DNA of 39,103 nt from Cryobacterium sp. (GTDB taxonomy: Bacteria; Actinomycetota; Actinomycetes; Actinomycetales; Microbacteriaceae). Of the stretch, positions 7,493-15,597 are shown piece by piece; the stretch's first letter is position 1, and each line of letters begins with the position of its first letter. The translations under genes and the position numbers were made by a program. The stretch covers positions 1 through 39,103 of the forward strand of contig JAHBSS010000014.1 of NCBI GenBank assembly GCA_019639015.1, read 5' to 3'. The notes beneath the pieces are model-generated. The model was not told where the DNA came from and searched no databases. It was given only the letters and a program-made list of their open reading frames with translations.

Positions 7493-8365
7493 ATGCCGCA
7501 TCCAACTCGCCGAGTGGCACTACTCGGTTTGGCTTTGCTTGCCGCGTTGCTAAGCGGTTGCGTGAGCGCGCCTAAAACGGCGCTGCTTGGAATGCCGGAG
7601 GGCATTTCGATCGATGTTTATCAAGCTCGAATGGATGTTGCCGACCACGTCATCGAAGTTGCCATTCGAAACGACTCAAAGAATTTGCTGACGGTAAAAC
7701 AAGCTTCGTTCGAATCCGATGTGTACCCCAAAACTGCATACACGAAAGTCCCAACGATGGTCTTGGCTGGAAACACAACAACACTTCGCATTCAGCTACC
7801 TGCGGCAAATTGCGAGAACAAGAGTGGCGGCGAACGAATAACGCTCAGCTACGAAGTGAACGGCACCGAAGGAAAAGCGACCGTACCGGTAAAGGATCGA
7901 ATGAATCAACTTCCGGCGATTGTCGCGGATGACTGCCGAAGCGAAGCGATAGCGAAAGTTTCAACAATTTCAATCGCCGATTCGCTTTCATATTCAACTA
8001 TCGATGGTGAGAAAGTTGCCGTCATTAAGTTCACGTTTACGCCTACCGGCAAGAAAGGAACACTCGTCTTTGAGGATGTTCGTGGAACCGACTTGCTTAG
8101 TATGCGCGATCCGCAATCTCGAGTTGTCGTAGACACTTTGCACCTTGGATTGAACCTCGGTGAAACTACGACACCGACCAACATGGACATTTACGTCGCT
8201 CCTGCGCGCTGCGATCCGCACGCGGTACTGGAGGACAAGCAAGGCACAATCTTCAGGTTCCACGTAACAACTGACGACGGCACAGGGCTTCTCTACCAAA
8301 AAGTCCCCGATGACGTCCGTACCGAACTGTACGACTACGTTGCTGAGGTGTGTAACTACAGTTGA
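7493..8365 (+). CDS. Hypothetical lipoprotein
   Basis: I do not recognise this 290-residue protein. The N-terminus is a clear lipoprotein signal: Arg-rich start, hydrophobic LLGLALLAALL and lipobox LLSGC with the Cys near residue 23. The mature protein is rich in Thr, Val and Asp with alternating beta-strand-like segments, suggesting two beta-sandwich domains (about 30-140 and 150-285). Cysteines near residues 103, 143, 241 and 288 could form disulfides, which would fit an extracytoplasmic location. It is convergent with the copper nitrite reductase gene, 7 bases away, and downstream of DUF2249 but with its own predicted promoter. No catalytic motif is visible. Confidence 0.8.
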   Translation: MPHPTRRVALLGLALLAALLSGCVSAPKTALLGMPEGISIDVYQARMDVADHVIEVAIRNDSKNLLTVKQASFESDVYPKTAYTKVPTMVLAGNTTTLRIQLPAANCENKSGGERITLSYEVNGTEGKATVPVKDRMNQLPAIVADDCRSEAIAKVSTISIADSLSYSTIDGEKVAVIKFTFTPTGKKGTLVFEDVRGTDLLSMRDPQSRVVVDTLHLGLNLGETTTPTNMDIYVAPARCDPHAVLEDKQGTIFRFHVTTDDGTGLLYQKVPDDVRTELYDYVAEVCNYS

Positions 8366-8372
8366 GCTTGTT

Positions 8373-10982
8373 CTACTTGGTTACCTGGAACACTCCCATT
8401 GCACCCTTTTCGGCATCCGACATGATGTGGGAAACAAACGAATAGTTGCCCGCCTCCGGGAAAGTCAGTTCAACAAAGCCGCCTTGAGCCGGTTGAAGCG
8501 CAAGCGTTTGCGATCCACCGGTTCCAGTACTACCGCCGTTTCTAAGCAAGTAATCGCCTTCAAAATACACGGTGTCGAACTGGCCACCGACCACATGGAA
8601 TGAGGTAGGCCGATTAGGTCCGGCATCCAGCACCCAAATTCGTACCTTCTCGCCAACTTTCACCTGAATCGGGCGGTACTTGTACTGATTTGCGTAGCCA
8701 TTGAATGCGAGAAGATCGGGGTTTTGGGTTGCGATGCGACGTACATCCGCAACTCCGGATTGAGGACCAAGGTAGAACTCTGATTGCACCATTAGGAACT
8801 CTTGATCAACCGCATCCAATCCAGGCGGGTTGATAATTACCGCGCCGAACATGCCGTTGGAAATGTGCATCGACATTGGGGCGGTCGAGCAGTGATAAAG
8901 CCAAATCCCCGAGCGTGTTGCGGTGAACGTGTAGGTGAGTTGCTCTCCAGGCTGGATGGTTCGCATCGGTTGATCTGGCGCTAGTGCCCCTGCATGGAAG
9001 TCGATCGAATGACCGATTGTGCCGTCGTTGATTAGCGTGATCTCGAACTTGTCGCCGACGTTACCGCGCAAGGTTGGACCGGGCGCTGTGTCGTTGTACG
9101 TCCAGAGCGTCTGTTTAATTCCGGGTGCAACTTCTCGCTCAGTATCCCCGACCGTGAACGTGAATTTGTGGGTAGTTTCGGACGGGGCGGGCGCCAACGA
9201 AGGATCTCTTGCCACGAAGTCTGTGGCCGGTTGCTTGATTAGGTCGACGTCCTTTGCAGCCGAAGGTCCGGTCGCTTCGCTATGTTCGTTGTGACCCGGT
9301 TGCGCTGTTGAACTCGCAGTCGGGGCACCGAGCATCTTTACCGTCATAACCATTCCAAGCAACTTGTGGCCGGCAATTGAACACCAGCCGTCAATGTCGC
9401 TTCCGACCAGTTTCACTTTGACGTCTGTGCTCTCACCGGGATTTAGAAGCCCGGATGTCACACCGTTTGCCAGCACAAGGTCGTGTACTTGATTGTCTTT
9501 GTTGCTCAACTTGATGACGAGTTTGTCGCCTGCTGGCACCTCAATAACGCTCGGATGAAAGCGCATATCTTTCATGGATACTTCAACTGTTGTCGTATGA
9601 CCGGTTGCTTTTATGCTTGGCGCTACCGGTTCTAGGTTCAAGCCGGCAGCAACCGGGTCCATTGCAATTCCAGCAGTCATCGCAAGCACGACAGTGGCGA
9701 CGGCGGCAGCTAAGGCACCTCCACGTTTCGCCGGCGAAGGTTCCGGTCTAGTTTCGACCGGCTTTTTCTTGGCTGCTCGTTCGACGTCAACCTTCTTTCT
9801 CGCAACGGTCGCGGCTCGAATCGCAAGTACGAAGAACACGAGAAGAATCACAAATACTAGGAGCGAGTCGACAACTTTCACGTAACTTGGCACCGGCAGC
9901 AAGTAGAGCACGATCCCAAGATTCACAACCGCGACGCGATAGAGCGCACCTTTTTCAAGAATTGCGATTGTGCGCCGTGACTGTTCTGGGCCTCCGCCCA
10001 GTACAACCGGCAACAAATAGCCGAGCGCGCCAAACAGTACTTGGGCAGCGAAACCGACCGCGAACGGTCCGATGAGCCAAGCGATGTTTGCTGAGACTTG
10101 AGTCCAACTTGTTGAAGCGGCAACAACGATTGCGAAACTGGCAACACAAAAAAGGAACCAAGCGTATGCGAACGTAAGGCTCCAACTGGCGAACGTCCAC
10201 TGACGTGATCCCTTGGCCAGTCTTGCCCCTTCTATTGCGATGAGGATTGCGCCAGCAAGGTAAACAACCACACCCGCGCTGAACAGCATCCTGAGGCTGA
10301 CGGCGCTTCCAACTCCGACGACCACCAATCCGGCGACGCAAAGCCACAGTGCCCAGCGGCCGACGTCATCCACTCGTTCGGACACTTTGATGTGAAGAAC
10401 GGTCGGCCAAAGAATCACGAGCGTTCCGACAACCGTAAGTCCCACCCAACCCAAGAGGTTGAACGCGACGTGGGCGGGATAAAGCTGATCGTGCAGCGCT
10501 TGAGTGGTTGAGGCTCTCGCCATGAACACTCCGAGGCCGACCCCGACGGCGAGGGCTAGAGGTGCAATAACGTAATACCGTGCGAGCGGGCGAAACCGGG
10601 CCGGTAGCGAACCGCGCGATTGCAGGACCAATACAGCGATGTGGGCGAGCGCAACGATTGCAACAACAATCGCACCAGCCAGCACCAACGGCCATACGTT
10701 TGTAATCATCCCCGCTACGACGATTGCGGCACCGAGGGTGTGGGTGAACAATCTGATCCCGTGAAAGAACCTTCCGCCAGGTGCCGGACGCCGGAGGATC
10801 GTGTCAGCGAAATGCTGGCTCCAAATCAGAATTGCAGTACTCACTGCCCCGAGCAGAAGTAAATGAACCATTAGCCATGATCCATTGGGCAAGAATCGGT
10901 GCGCGACAACAGCGACAGCGGTTGCTACGAGCCACAGCGCCACAAGACTGTTCATTATTAGGTACCAGCCGCGACGATTCAT
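8373..10982 (-). CDS. nirK: Membrane-anchored fusion: NnrS-like domain, cupredoxin and copper nitrite reductase (NirK-type)
   Basis: This 869-residue protein has three parts. Residues 1-395 are a polytopic membrane domain with conserved His in HVAFNLLGWVGLTVVGT and HLLLLGAV. After a Lys/Pro linker and one more membrane span, residues 460-550 form a cupredoxin with type 1 copper ligands His500, Cys534, His539 and Met544. Residues 600-869 form a two-domain nitrite reductase: type 1 ligands His658, Cys698, His706, Met711; type 2 ligands His663, His697, His852; catalytic Asp661 and His796. All the expected NirK metal and catalytic residues are present, so reduction of nitrite to nitric oxide outside the membrane is likely. 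The chosen ATG at 10982 overlaps the upstream stop (ATGA) with AGGAAG upstream; a longer in-frame start at 11123 lies inside the neighbouring gene. A multicopper oxidase of other function is less likely. Confidence 0.88.
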   Translation of the reverse strand: MNRRGWYLIMNSLVALWLVATAVAVVAHRFLPNGSWLMVHLLLLGAVSTAILIWSQHFADTILRRPAPGGRFFHGIRLFTHTLGAAIVVAGMITNVWPLVLAGAIVVAIVALAHIAVLVLQSRGSLPARFRPLARYYVIAPLALAVGVGLGVFMARASTTQALHDQLYPAHVAFNLLGWVGLTVVGTLVILWPTVLHIKVSERVDDVGRWALWLCVAGLVVVGVGSAVSLRMLFSAGVVVYLAGAILIAIEGARLAKGSRQWTFASWSLTFAYAWFLFCVASFAIVVAASTSWTQVSANIAWLIGPFAVGFAAQVLFGALGYLLPVVLGGGPEQSRRTIAILEKGALYRVAVVNLGIVLYLLPVPSYVKVVDSLLVFVILLVFFVLAIRAATVARKKVDVERAAKKKPVETRPEPSPAKRGGALAAAVATVVLAMTAGIAMDPVAAGLNLEPVAPSIKATGHTTTVEVSMKDMRFHPSVIEVPAGDKLVIKLSNKDNQVHDLVLANGVTSGLLNPGESTDVKVKLVGSDIDGWCSIAGHKLLGMVMTVKMLGAPTASSTAQPGHNEHSEATGPSAAKDVDLIKQPATDFVARDPSLAPAPSETTHKFTFTVGDTEREVAPGIKQTLWTYNDTAPGPTLRGNVGDKFEITLINDGTIGHSIDFHAGALAPDQPMRTIQPGEQLTYTFTATRSGIWLYHCSTAPMSMHISNGMFGAVIINPPGLDAVDQEFLMVQSEFYLGPQSGVADVRRIATQNPDLLAFNGYANQYKYRPIQVKVGEKVRIWVLDAGPNRPTSFHVVGGQFDTVYFEGDYLLRNGGSTGTGGSQTLALQPAQGGFVELTFPEAGNYSFVSHIMSDAEKGAMGVFQVTK

Positions 10983-12154
10983 TTGGATTCTTTCTTCCTT
11001 AATTTTGCTGTCGGCTTTGAAGGTGGGCCCAAGGCCGCCGAAGTTACAGCCAAGATTGCGAACAACAAGACAGAGATGACATTTAGAGCACCACCAAGGT
11101 GCAGCGAGAACACACTCCCCCAAGCATCCCCACCGAGCAATCTCAAAACAAGTGAGGCATGAAGGAGCACGACGGGGATGTAAAGAAACGCGCGATACGG
11201 CAGGGGCTTTCGAAGTACTGCTGGCAAGATTACGGGCGCGTGAGCCATGATCATCGACATGACAAAACCGAGAAAGATCGAATGCAACGTCGCATCATAA
11301 AGCGGCCCGGTTGATGTTGGACCGTTGATCAACCAGACACCGGTCGGCACCAAGAGCCAGATGTACCCAGTCATTAAACAAATCGCCATATAACGAGGCA
11401 GACCTGAAGTACTAATGAGCTTGGGTGCGACATCGAACTTGAGTAGCCAGACAACTTGTAACCCAATGCACACCGCCAGGAGTGGATAGCAAACTTGTGG
11501 AAACAGCGGTGCAAGCGGCGTGAAAATTACTAGAAGGATCGCAACAGCCAACCCAAACGACTCCGAGCGCACATCCACCGTTGGGGAAACCCGGGCGAGT
11601 TCAAGTCGTTCTCCAACGATCGTGAGAATTAGGAACACGGCCATCCCGGGCACCATCGCTGGTATCAACGATCCAACCAGCCAAAGCAATGTTGCGATCA
11701 AACCCGCAATTGCACCCAATGCTTGAATCGCAATCGCCGCCGCCGCAAGCCTTTTCCAGATCACTAAGTAGATTCCAACAAGCCCAATGAAGCCGAATGC
11801 AATCATGGTTTTGCCGACAGCGCTCGGAGCTTCGCTCAAGAGCACGAGACTTCCGACGCCAAGTAGCGCAGGCGAAAGGTAACCCCACGGCTTTCGGGCC
11901 GCGACCGCGCGCTCCAGGACAATGAGAGTTCCAACAAAACCAAACACCATCAAAGGCGCGTGCAAACTCGCAATCTTCGCGAAGTTAAGCGGTGCCCACA
12001 CTCCGAGCAAGAGCAAAGCCGCGTTGAGTCCTAGAAGTAGCGACAATCCGCCGGGGATCAGAAACAACAAGCGCAAGCCAGTACGATCAAGAACCGGTCG
12101 GTCGTTAGATCCGGTCCCGATCCCCTGGCCAGTTGGCCGAAGGGCGGAGGTCAC
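10979..12154 (-). CDS. NnrS-like polytopic membrane protein
   Basis: This 391-residue protein is almost entirely hydrophobic, with about eleven to twelve predicted spans. It shows His-containing motifs of NnrS-like heme/copper membrane proteins: SLHAPLMVFGFVGT near the N-terminus, and LHSIFLGFVMSMIMAHAPVILPAVL and LHASLVLRLLGGD in the C-terminal half. NnrS proteins are associated with denitrification clusters and tolerance of nitric oxide. The protein lies directly upstream of, and overlaps by ATGA, the nitrite reductase fusion, so a joint role in nitrite or nitric oxide handling is inferred. The GTG start at 12154 has a TACGAT hexamer six bases upstream, giving the operon a leaderless-type promoter. 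Exact cofactor and reaction are unknown. Confidence 0.75.
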   Translation of the reverse strand: MTSALRPTGQGIGTGSNDRPVLDRTGLRLLFLIPGGLSLLLGLNAALLLLGVWAPLNFAKIASLHAPLMVFGFVGTLIVLERAVAARKPWGYLSPALLGVGSLVLLSEAPSAVGKTMIAFGFIGLVGIYLVIWKRLAAAAIAIQALGAIAGLIATLLWLVGSLIPAMVPGMAVFLILTIVGERLELARVSPTVDVRSESFGLAVAILLVIFTPLAPLFPQVCYPLLAVCIGLQVVWLLKFDVAPKLISTSGLPRYMAICLMTGYIWLLVPTGVWLINGPTSTGPLYDATLHSIFLGFVMSMIMAHAPVILPAVLRKPLPYRAFLYIPVVLLHASLVLRLLGGDAWGSVFSLHLGGALNVISVLLFAILAVTSAALGPPSKPTAKLRKKESK

Positions 12155-12166
12155 TCTTCAATCGTA
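12155..12166 (-). promoter_or_regulatory. Predicted leaderless -10 promoter of the nitrite reductase operon
   Basis: On the minus strand TACGAT (12166-12161) is followed by TGAAGA and the GTG at 12154. No operator typical of a nitric oxide regulator (for example an FNR/NnrR-type TTGAT-N4-ATCAA box) is seen just upstream. Confidence 0.5.
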
Positions 12167-12191
12167 GTCAATGCGAGCCGGGAACATCCCG

Positions 12192-12197
12192 TAGAAT
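12192..12197 (+). promoter_or_regulatory. Possible -10 box for tRNA-Ser
   Basis: TAGAAT lies 32 bases upstream of the tRNA, a plausible -10 element. No good -35 box is present at the expected distance, so this is tentative. Confidence 0.35.
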
Positions 12198-12228
12198 CTT
12201 TGAGGCTGTGGCTTGCTCACAGCTGACC

Positions 12229-12316
12229 GGAGGATTCGCCTAGTGGCCTATGGCGCACGCTTGGAAAGCGTGTTGGGTGAAAGCCCTCGGGGGTTCGAAT
12301 CCCCCATCCTCCGCCA
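12229..12316 (+). tRNA. tRNA-Ser (anticodon GGA)
   Basis: The 88-base gene folds as a class II tRNA: acceptor GGAGGAT pairs with ATCCTCC, the anticodon loop CTTGGAAAG carries GGA (serine, UCC/UCU codons), there is a long variable arm, and the T arm is GGGGG-TTCGAAT-CCCCC. The discriminator G is followed by an encoded CCA at 12314-12316. A G+C-rich, probably acquired islet begins about 60 bases downstream, as often seen at tRNA genes. Confidence 0.97.
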
Positions 12317-12344
12317 TGTGATGAGTCGGGTCATTGTTGACATG

Positions 12345-12364
12345 CTCCACCGGGTGTGGTGGAG
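12345..12364. repeat. Perfect 7-bp hairpin after tRNA-Ser
   Basis: CTCCACC (12345-12351) is inverted as GGTGGAG (12358-12364) around a six-base loop. No T-run follows on either strand, so this is a weak terminator candidate for the tRNA or for the convergent CPBP gene. Confidence 0.4.
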
Positions 12365-12378
12365 TTACACGCTGCGGC

Positions 12379-13179
12379 TTAGGCTTGCGCCGGCTCGAGC
12401 GGATAGCGCTCAAAGCGCTTCAAGCGCAACAAGTTCATGGAAACGGCTAGGGCAGCTATGACTTGCAACGTGATAAAGCCCCAGAACAACAGTGCGCCGG
12501 AAGACATGACTCCGGTGAAGGCGATTCCCACATCCATGACCGCGTGAAACAGCGCGGCGATCAGCACGCTGCCTTTCGCGTGGTTGAACAACCAACCGAT
12601 GAGCACCGAAGTCGCGACGGTCGAGAGGAAGAATCCGAGAAACGGAATCTGGGACTGAAACGAATCCTTGATGAAGAACAGCGGCAGATGCCACACCGCC
12701 CAAATCACGCCGAGAATGACGGATGCCGTGAGCGGGTTGAAGCGGGACTGCAATCTCGGCAGGGCGAAGCCTCGCCACGCTGTCTCCTCGGTGAGCAGCC
12801 ACATCCACGCGTTGAAGGCGAGCAGCCCGACGAGCGCGCTCGCCGGCACGGCGACGCCCACTGCGGCCGGGGTACCGAGCAGCGAGCCGAGCAGCACGCC
12901 GAGCGTTACGAGCACAGCAGGCAGGAACAAAGCCACCGCGTACCAGATCGGATTCACGACGACGCGAATGATTCGAAGCAGGAGGTCTTTCACGGCGGGC
13001 CATCCGCCAGTGAGGGCCGCTGTGCCGAAGCTCGCGATCGGAAGGCCGAGCCAGAACGCGAGCGACTGCGGGATGTGCCAGCTAATCAGGCCGTTCTGCT
13101 CTGCGATGCTCGTGCCCCAAACGAACCACGTGAGCAGGAACGCGAGAACAAAGAAGGTGATGAGAGGGTAGCGCTTCAT
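12379..13179 (-). CDS. CPBP family intramembrane glutamic endopeptidase
   Basis: This 266-residue membrane protein has about seven to eight spans and the three CPBP (Abi/CAAX protease-like) motifs: EETAWRG with Glu131/Glu132 and Arg136, WHLPLFF with His164, and FHAVMD with His212. These residues form the intramembrane catalytic site. Such proteins process prenylated or small peptides and, in bacteria, are often linked to bacteriocin immunity; the substrate here is unknown. GAAAGG lies ahead of the ATG. It follows the TMEM175-like gene by 17 bases and shares its high G+C, so the two were probably acquired together and may be co-transcribed. Confidence 0.9.
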   Translation of the reverse strand: MKRYPLITFFVLAFLLTWFVWGTSIAEQNGLISWHIPQSLAFWLGLPIASFGTAALTGGWPAVKDLLLRIIRVVVNPIWYAVALFLPAVLVTLGVLLGSLLGTPAAVGVAVPASALVGLLAFNAWMWLLTEETAWRGFALPRLQSRFNPLTASVILGVIWAVWHLPLFFIKDSFQSQIPFLGFFLSTVATSVLIGWLFNHAKGSVLIAALFHAVMDVGIAFTGVMSSGALLFWGFITLQVIAALAVSMNLLRLKRFERYPLEPAQA

Positions 13180-13196
13180 TGTGTTGGCCTTTCGGG

Positions 13197-13856
13197 TTAT
13201 TGATGCGATTTGGACTTGCGTACTTCGCGGCGTTTGGCCCGAAACACGCGGTTGATGATGAGGGAGAGCGGCACGGCCGCGATCCAGGTGAACTCGGCCG
13301 CGGTAGCGCCAGCCAGCGCAGCGACAGGGATCGATAGGAGGAAGATTCCGGGAATCGAGAATGACTGCACTAGCACGTAGCGGAAGACATCAACAGTGAC
13401 ATCTTTCGCTATGAGCCCCTTGTGCCACGCGTAGATCCACAGGGCGCTCATGAGAAATCCGATGGTGGCTATCGTCGCGGCATAGAGGTACACGCTGATG
13501 CGGTCGTCCCCGTAACGCCCGAGTAGCGAAGTCGTGAAGGGGAGTGACGCGACGGCGAGCAACATCACGAGGTTGATGCGCACGAGAGTCTGGGTGTAAC
13601 CGGTGATCGCACGGAACTTGCGGTGGTGAGACATCCATACGGTGCCTATGACGACGAAGCTCAAGATGAAGGACAAGAACTCGGGGGTCAACTCGGCGAG
13701 AGCCTTCCCCAACTCAGCGTTGGCAACGTGCGGAACTTTGAGCTCAACGACGAGCAAGGTCATCGCGATCGCGAACACGGCGTCGCTGAAAAACACGAGT
13801 CGCTCGGGGCTACCTCCGCCGGCGATGGTGCGGAGGTACCGTTCGTAAGTTGTCAC
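13197..13856 (-). CDS. TMEM175 family potassium channel-like protein (DUF1211)
   Basis: This 219-residue membrane protein has the family signature FSDAVFAIAMT in the first helix (residues 23-33), followed by VVELKVP, and about six hydrophobic segments. Bacterial TMEM175 proteins assemble as tetrameric potassium-conducting channels. The C-terminus is basic (RAKRREVRKSKSH). The GTG start is preceded by TAATCT nine bases upstream, without a clear Shine-Dalgarno. The gene is markedly G+C richer than its flanks. Confidence 0.88.
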   Translation of the reverse strand: MTTYERYLRTIAGGGSPERLVFFSDAVFAIAMTLLVVELKVPHVANAELGKALAELTPEFLSFILSFVVIGTVWMSHHRKFRAITGYTQTLVRINLVMLLAVASLPFTTSLLGRYGDDRISVYLYAATIATIGFLMSALWIYAWHKGLIAKDVTVDVFRYVLVQSFSIPGIFLLSIPVAALAGATAAEFTWIAAVPLSLIINRVFRAKRREVRKSKSHQ

Positions 13857-13982
13857 AGTGTCGAAAGATTACTCGGAGGTACGAAGCTTTGTAAATAGGG
13901 CACGACGAGCAAATTTCTGCCTGCAGCGTCAACGATGACCGCATACGATTCCCTTGATCAAAAAGCCGAGTCTGATCCTGAG

Positions 13983-14507
13983 TTAGCGGCTAGCCCTGGC
14001 AAAGGCTCCAGGGTAGCTGACGACCAACCCAAAGTCGTCAACCGTGATCACATTCTGGTAGCTAGAGCTTCGTGACTCGTAGCGATACGTATGATCAGTG
14101 AGTCGAGTGTAGCTCTGAGGGTGAGCTTGCACAGAGAGCTCTGGAACCGCGATATATGCTGTCGTGATGGCCGCACGTTCCCCGATGGTCAGTCCGAGCC
14201 TTCGGATAGGCAAAGTGTTGCTCATTGGCGAGACTGCAATATCCACTTCGCGGGCAGGGTAGAGGTCGTGCCGCTCGAGGCCGTCGACCTTCCACAAGGT
14301 ACCGTCAAACTCGATCTCGAGTTTCCTGGAGCCAATCTGAATGGTTAGTGAGCGAAAATTCCAGTGCTCGTCAGCTCTCAAAGAGTAAATACATTCTCCG
14401 AAGGACGCTGTGACAGTGCTTTCGACCCAAACACCATCCTCGAATTCACTCACGGTGCAAGTCTCACTACTATCCACTTCGAGACCAACCCAGCTAACTG
14501 TGGTCAT
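13983..14507 (-). CDS. Putative glycolipid-binding protein (PF06475-like)
   Basis: This 174-residue soluble protein matches my memory of the putative glycolipid-binding family: WVGLEVDSSETC near the start, a central YSLRADEHWNFRSL strand, the hallmark SNTLPIRRLGL (about residues 96-106), then VPELSVQAHPQSYTRL and VDDFGLVVSYPG at the end. The family is found in proteobacteria and actinobacteria; its biochemical role is not well established. Base composition has returned to that of the chromosome here. A CATTAT hexamer lies six bases before the ATG, a possible leaderless -10. It is monocistronic by spacing. Confidence 0.75.
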   Translation of the reverse strand: MTTVSWVGLEVDSSETCTVSEFEDGVWVESTVTASFGECIYSLRADEHWNFRSLTIQIGSRKLEIEFDGTLWKVDGLERHDLYPAREVDIAVSPMSNTLPIRRLGLTIGERAAITTAYIAVPELSVQAHPQSYTRLTDHTYRYESRSSSYQNVITVDDFGLVVSYPGAFARASR

Positions 14508-14908
14508 GAATCCATAATGTCAGGTTGGGTAGATAGTGCCACTCGTTTCAAGCTGAGTCGAGCGCAGTCAGTGTTCACCGCTAACCCGAGCTTCTTTTCA
14601 CTCGGTCAGCGTGCTCCAGCAGACCGAACTCATCGACGACACCCCCTCTGAAACACGCGAGCCGAGGGGAAGACAACTCGCGTAGCATGCCCATCCGGTG
14701 GCTCTTCAATTTCAATCCTGCCAGTGTTTATAACAGTCATATTTTAGGTCTACAAGTCGATTCACAAAGTTTTAAGTTTTCTATTGCCTAGTCCGACAAA
14801 GTTTCTATTTTGCGAAAGATTTCCTTGTGGTATTGCCAAAATTGGGCGTAATCTCTCGTTATTCATTGCCGGACCTAGGCAATACCGGGCATTCAAAAGG
14901 AGACCAGC
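14508..14908. other. Intergenic region with repeated ATTGCC elements
   Basis: About 400 bases without a convincing gene; the open frames here are short and look like chance. The left half shows nothing I can interpret. The right half is A+T-rich and contains a set of inverted ATTGCC/GGCAAT elements just upstream of a lipoprotein gene (listed separately). Confidence 0.6.
14782..14886. repeat. Interleaved inverted repeats upstream of lipoprotein gene
   Basis: TATTGCCTAGTCC (14782-14794) is the inverse of GGACCTAGGCAATA (14871-14884) with one extra base. GGTATTGCC (14829-14837) is a perfect inverse of GGCAATACC (14878-14886), and a third ATTGCC at about 14865-14870 can also pair with the same right arm across a short loop. 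The right arm ends 22 bases before the GTG at 14909. Confidence 0.55.
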
Positions 14909-15586
14909 GTGAAACGCATGGCAATCGCCCTCACCGGGGCAGCAACCGTATCTTTGCTTCTTTCTGGTTGCATCACAATTCACACCGAACCGCCTCGAGT
15001 AAACGGTTCCTACGCGGCGACCCCGTACGCAGGGCCACCGACACCAACGGCAGCCCCAACCCCAACCGCACCAACGTTCCCAACACTAAATGGTTGCCCT
15101 TCTGGGTTCCGGCAAGATTTTCTGACAGCGACGGATGTGGGTAAGGGGCCTGGGTATCGGCACTTCAGCGATGATATGACCGAGGATGATTTCTTCTACG
15201 GCGTCGGTGTTCCGGCGACTGGCTGCTTCGTCACAATGAACGGTGAAGGCCAATCAGAAGACGGGAACCCGAACTGGATCGGAGTCGTACCTGGGGACTA
15301 CTCGGTCGTGCAGTCATTCACCGCTGCCCTAGTTTCCGGGGGATTCACGAACCTTGTCGAAAATCCCGGCGCGAAGTGTTCCGCGGTAACTAGTCCAAAT
15401 GGACGTCAGATATTTGACTTTTACGTGAATGATTCGGTACCTACGAACCAACCTGGGAATGTTTCAGATGTGTTTGGCCGGTATTTCTCGCAATACCCAT
15501 ACATCAGCATTCATGCCGTGCCGCTGGGCTTAGTCGAAGCATACGCAAGCTTTGAACCATTCGCGGCGGATTGCACCGCGCCCTAG
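14909..15586 (+). CDS. Hypothetical lipoprotein
   Basis: I do not recognise a family for this 225-residue protein. It has a lipoprotein signal with hydrophobic IALTGAATVSLLL and lipobox LLSGC, then a Pro/Thr/Ala-rich linker (about residues 35-62) typical of surface-tethered actinobacterial lipoproteins. The globular part is rich in aromatic, Gly and Asp residues, and has Cys near positions 63, 107, 158 and 222 that may pair as disulfides. The GTG start is preceded by AAGGAG with good spacing, so this gene is not leaderless, in contrast to many neighbours. Upstream inverted repeats could regulate it. It is convergent with the hydrolase gene, with 11 bases between stops. Confidence 0.8.
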   Translation: MKRMAIALTGAATVSLLLSGCITIHTEPPRVNGSYAATPYAGPPTPTAAPTPTAPTFPTLNGCPSGFRQDFLTATDVGKGPGYRHFSDDMTEDDFFYGVGVPATGCFVTMNGEGQSEDGNPNWIGVVPGDYSVVQSFTAALVSGGFTNLVENPGAKCSAVTSPNGRQIFDFYVNDSVPTNQPGNVSDVFGRYFSQYPYISIHAVPLGLVEAYASFEPFAADCTAP

Positions 15587-15597
15587 AAATCAAACCC

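Larger units (their letters stand above)
12379..13860. other. G+C-rich islet next to tRNA-Ser, probably acquired
   Basis: Hand-counted 60-base rows here reach 68 to 80 percent G+C, against about 52 percent in rows from flanking genes. The composition change coincides with the CPBP and TMEM175 genes and ends shortly after the latter. No duplicated tRNA 3' end, integrase or transposase is visible, so the mode of entry is unknown. Confidence 0.65.

Noticed and set aside
10983-11123. 47-residue extension of the nitrite reductase fusion with several Cys.
   Set aside because: It lies entirely within the upstream NnrS-like gene, and the ATG at 10982 has an ATGA overlap and AGGAAG upstream.
12410-13203. 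Long open frames on both strands overlapping the CPBP gene.
   Set aside because: They are shadows of high G+C coding sequence; only the minus-strand CPBP frame has membrane segments and catalytic motifs.
12229-14507. Attachment-site duplication of the tRNA-Ser 3' end marking a mobile element.
   Set aside because: No second copy of the T-arm/acceptor sequence and no integrase were found in the window.
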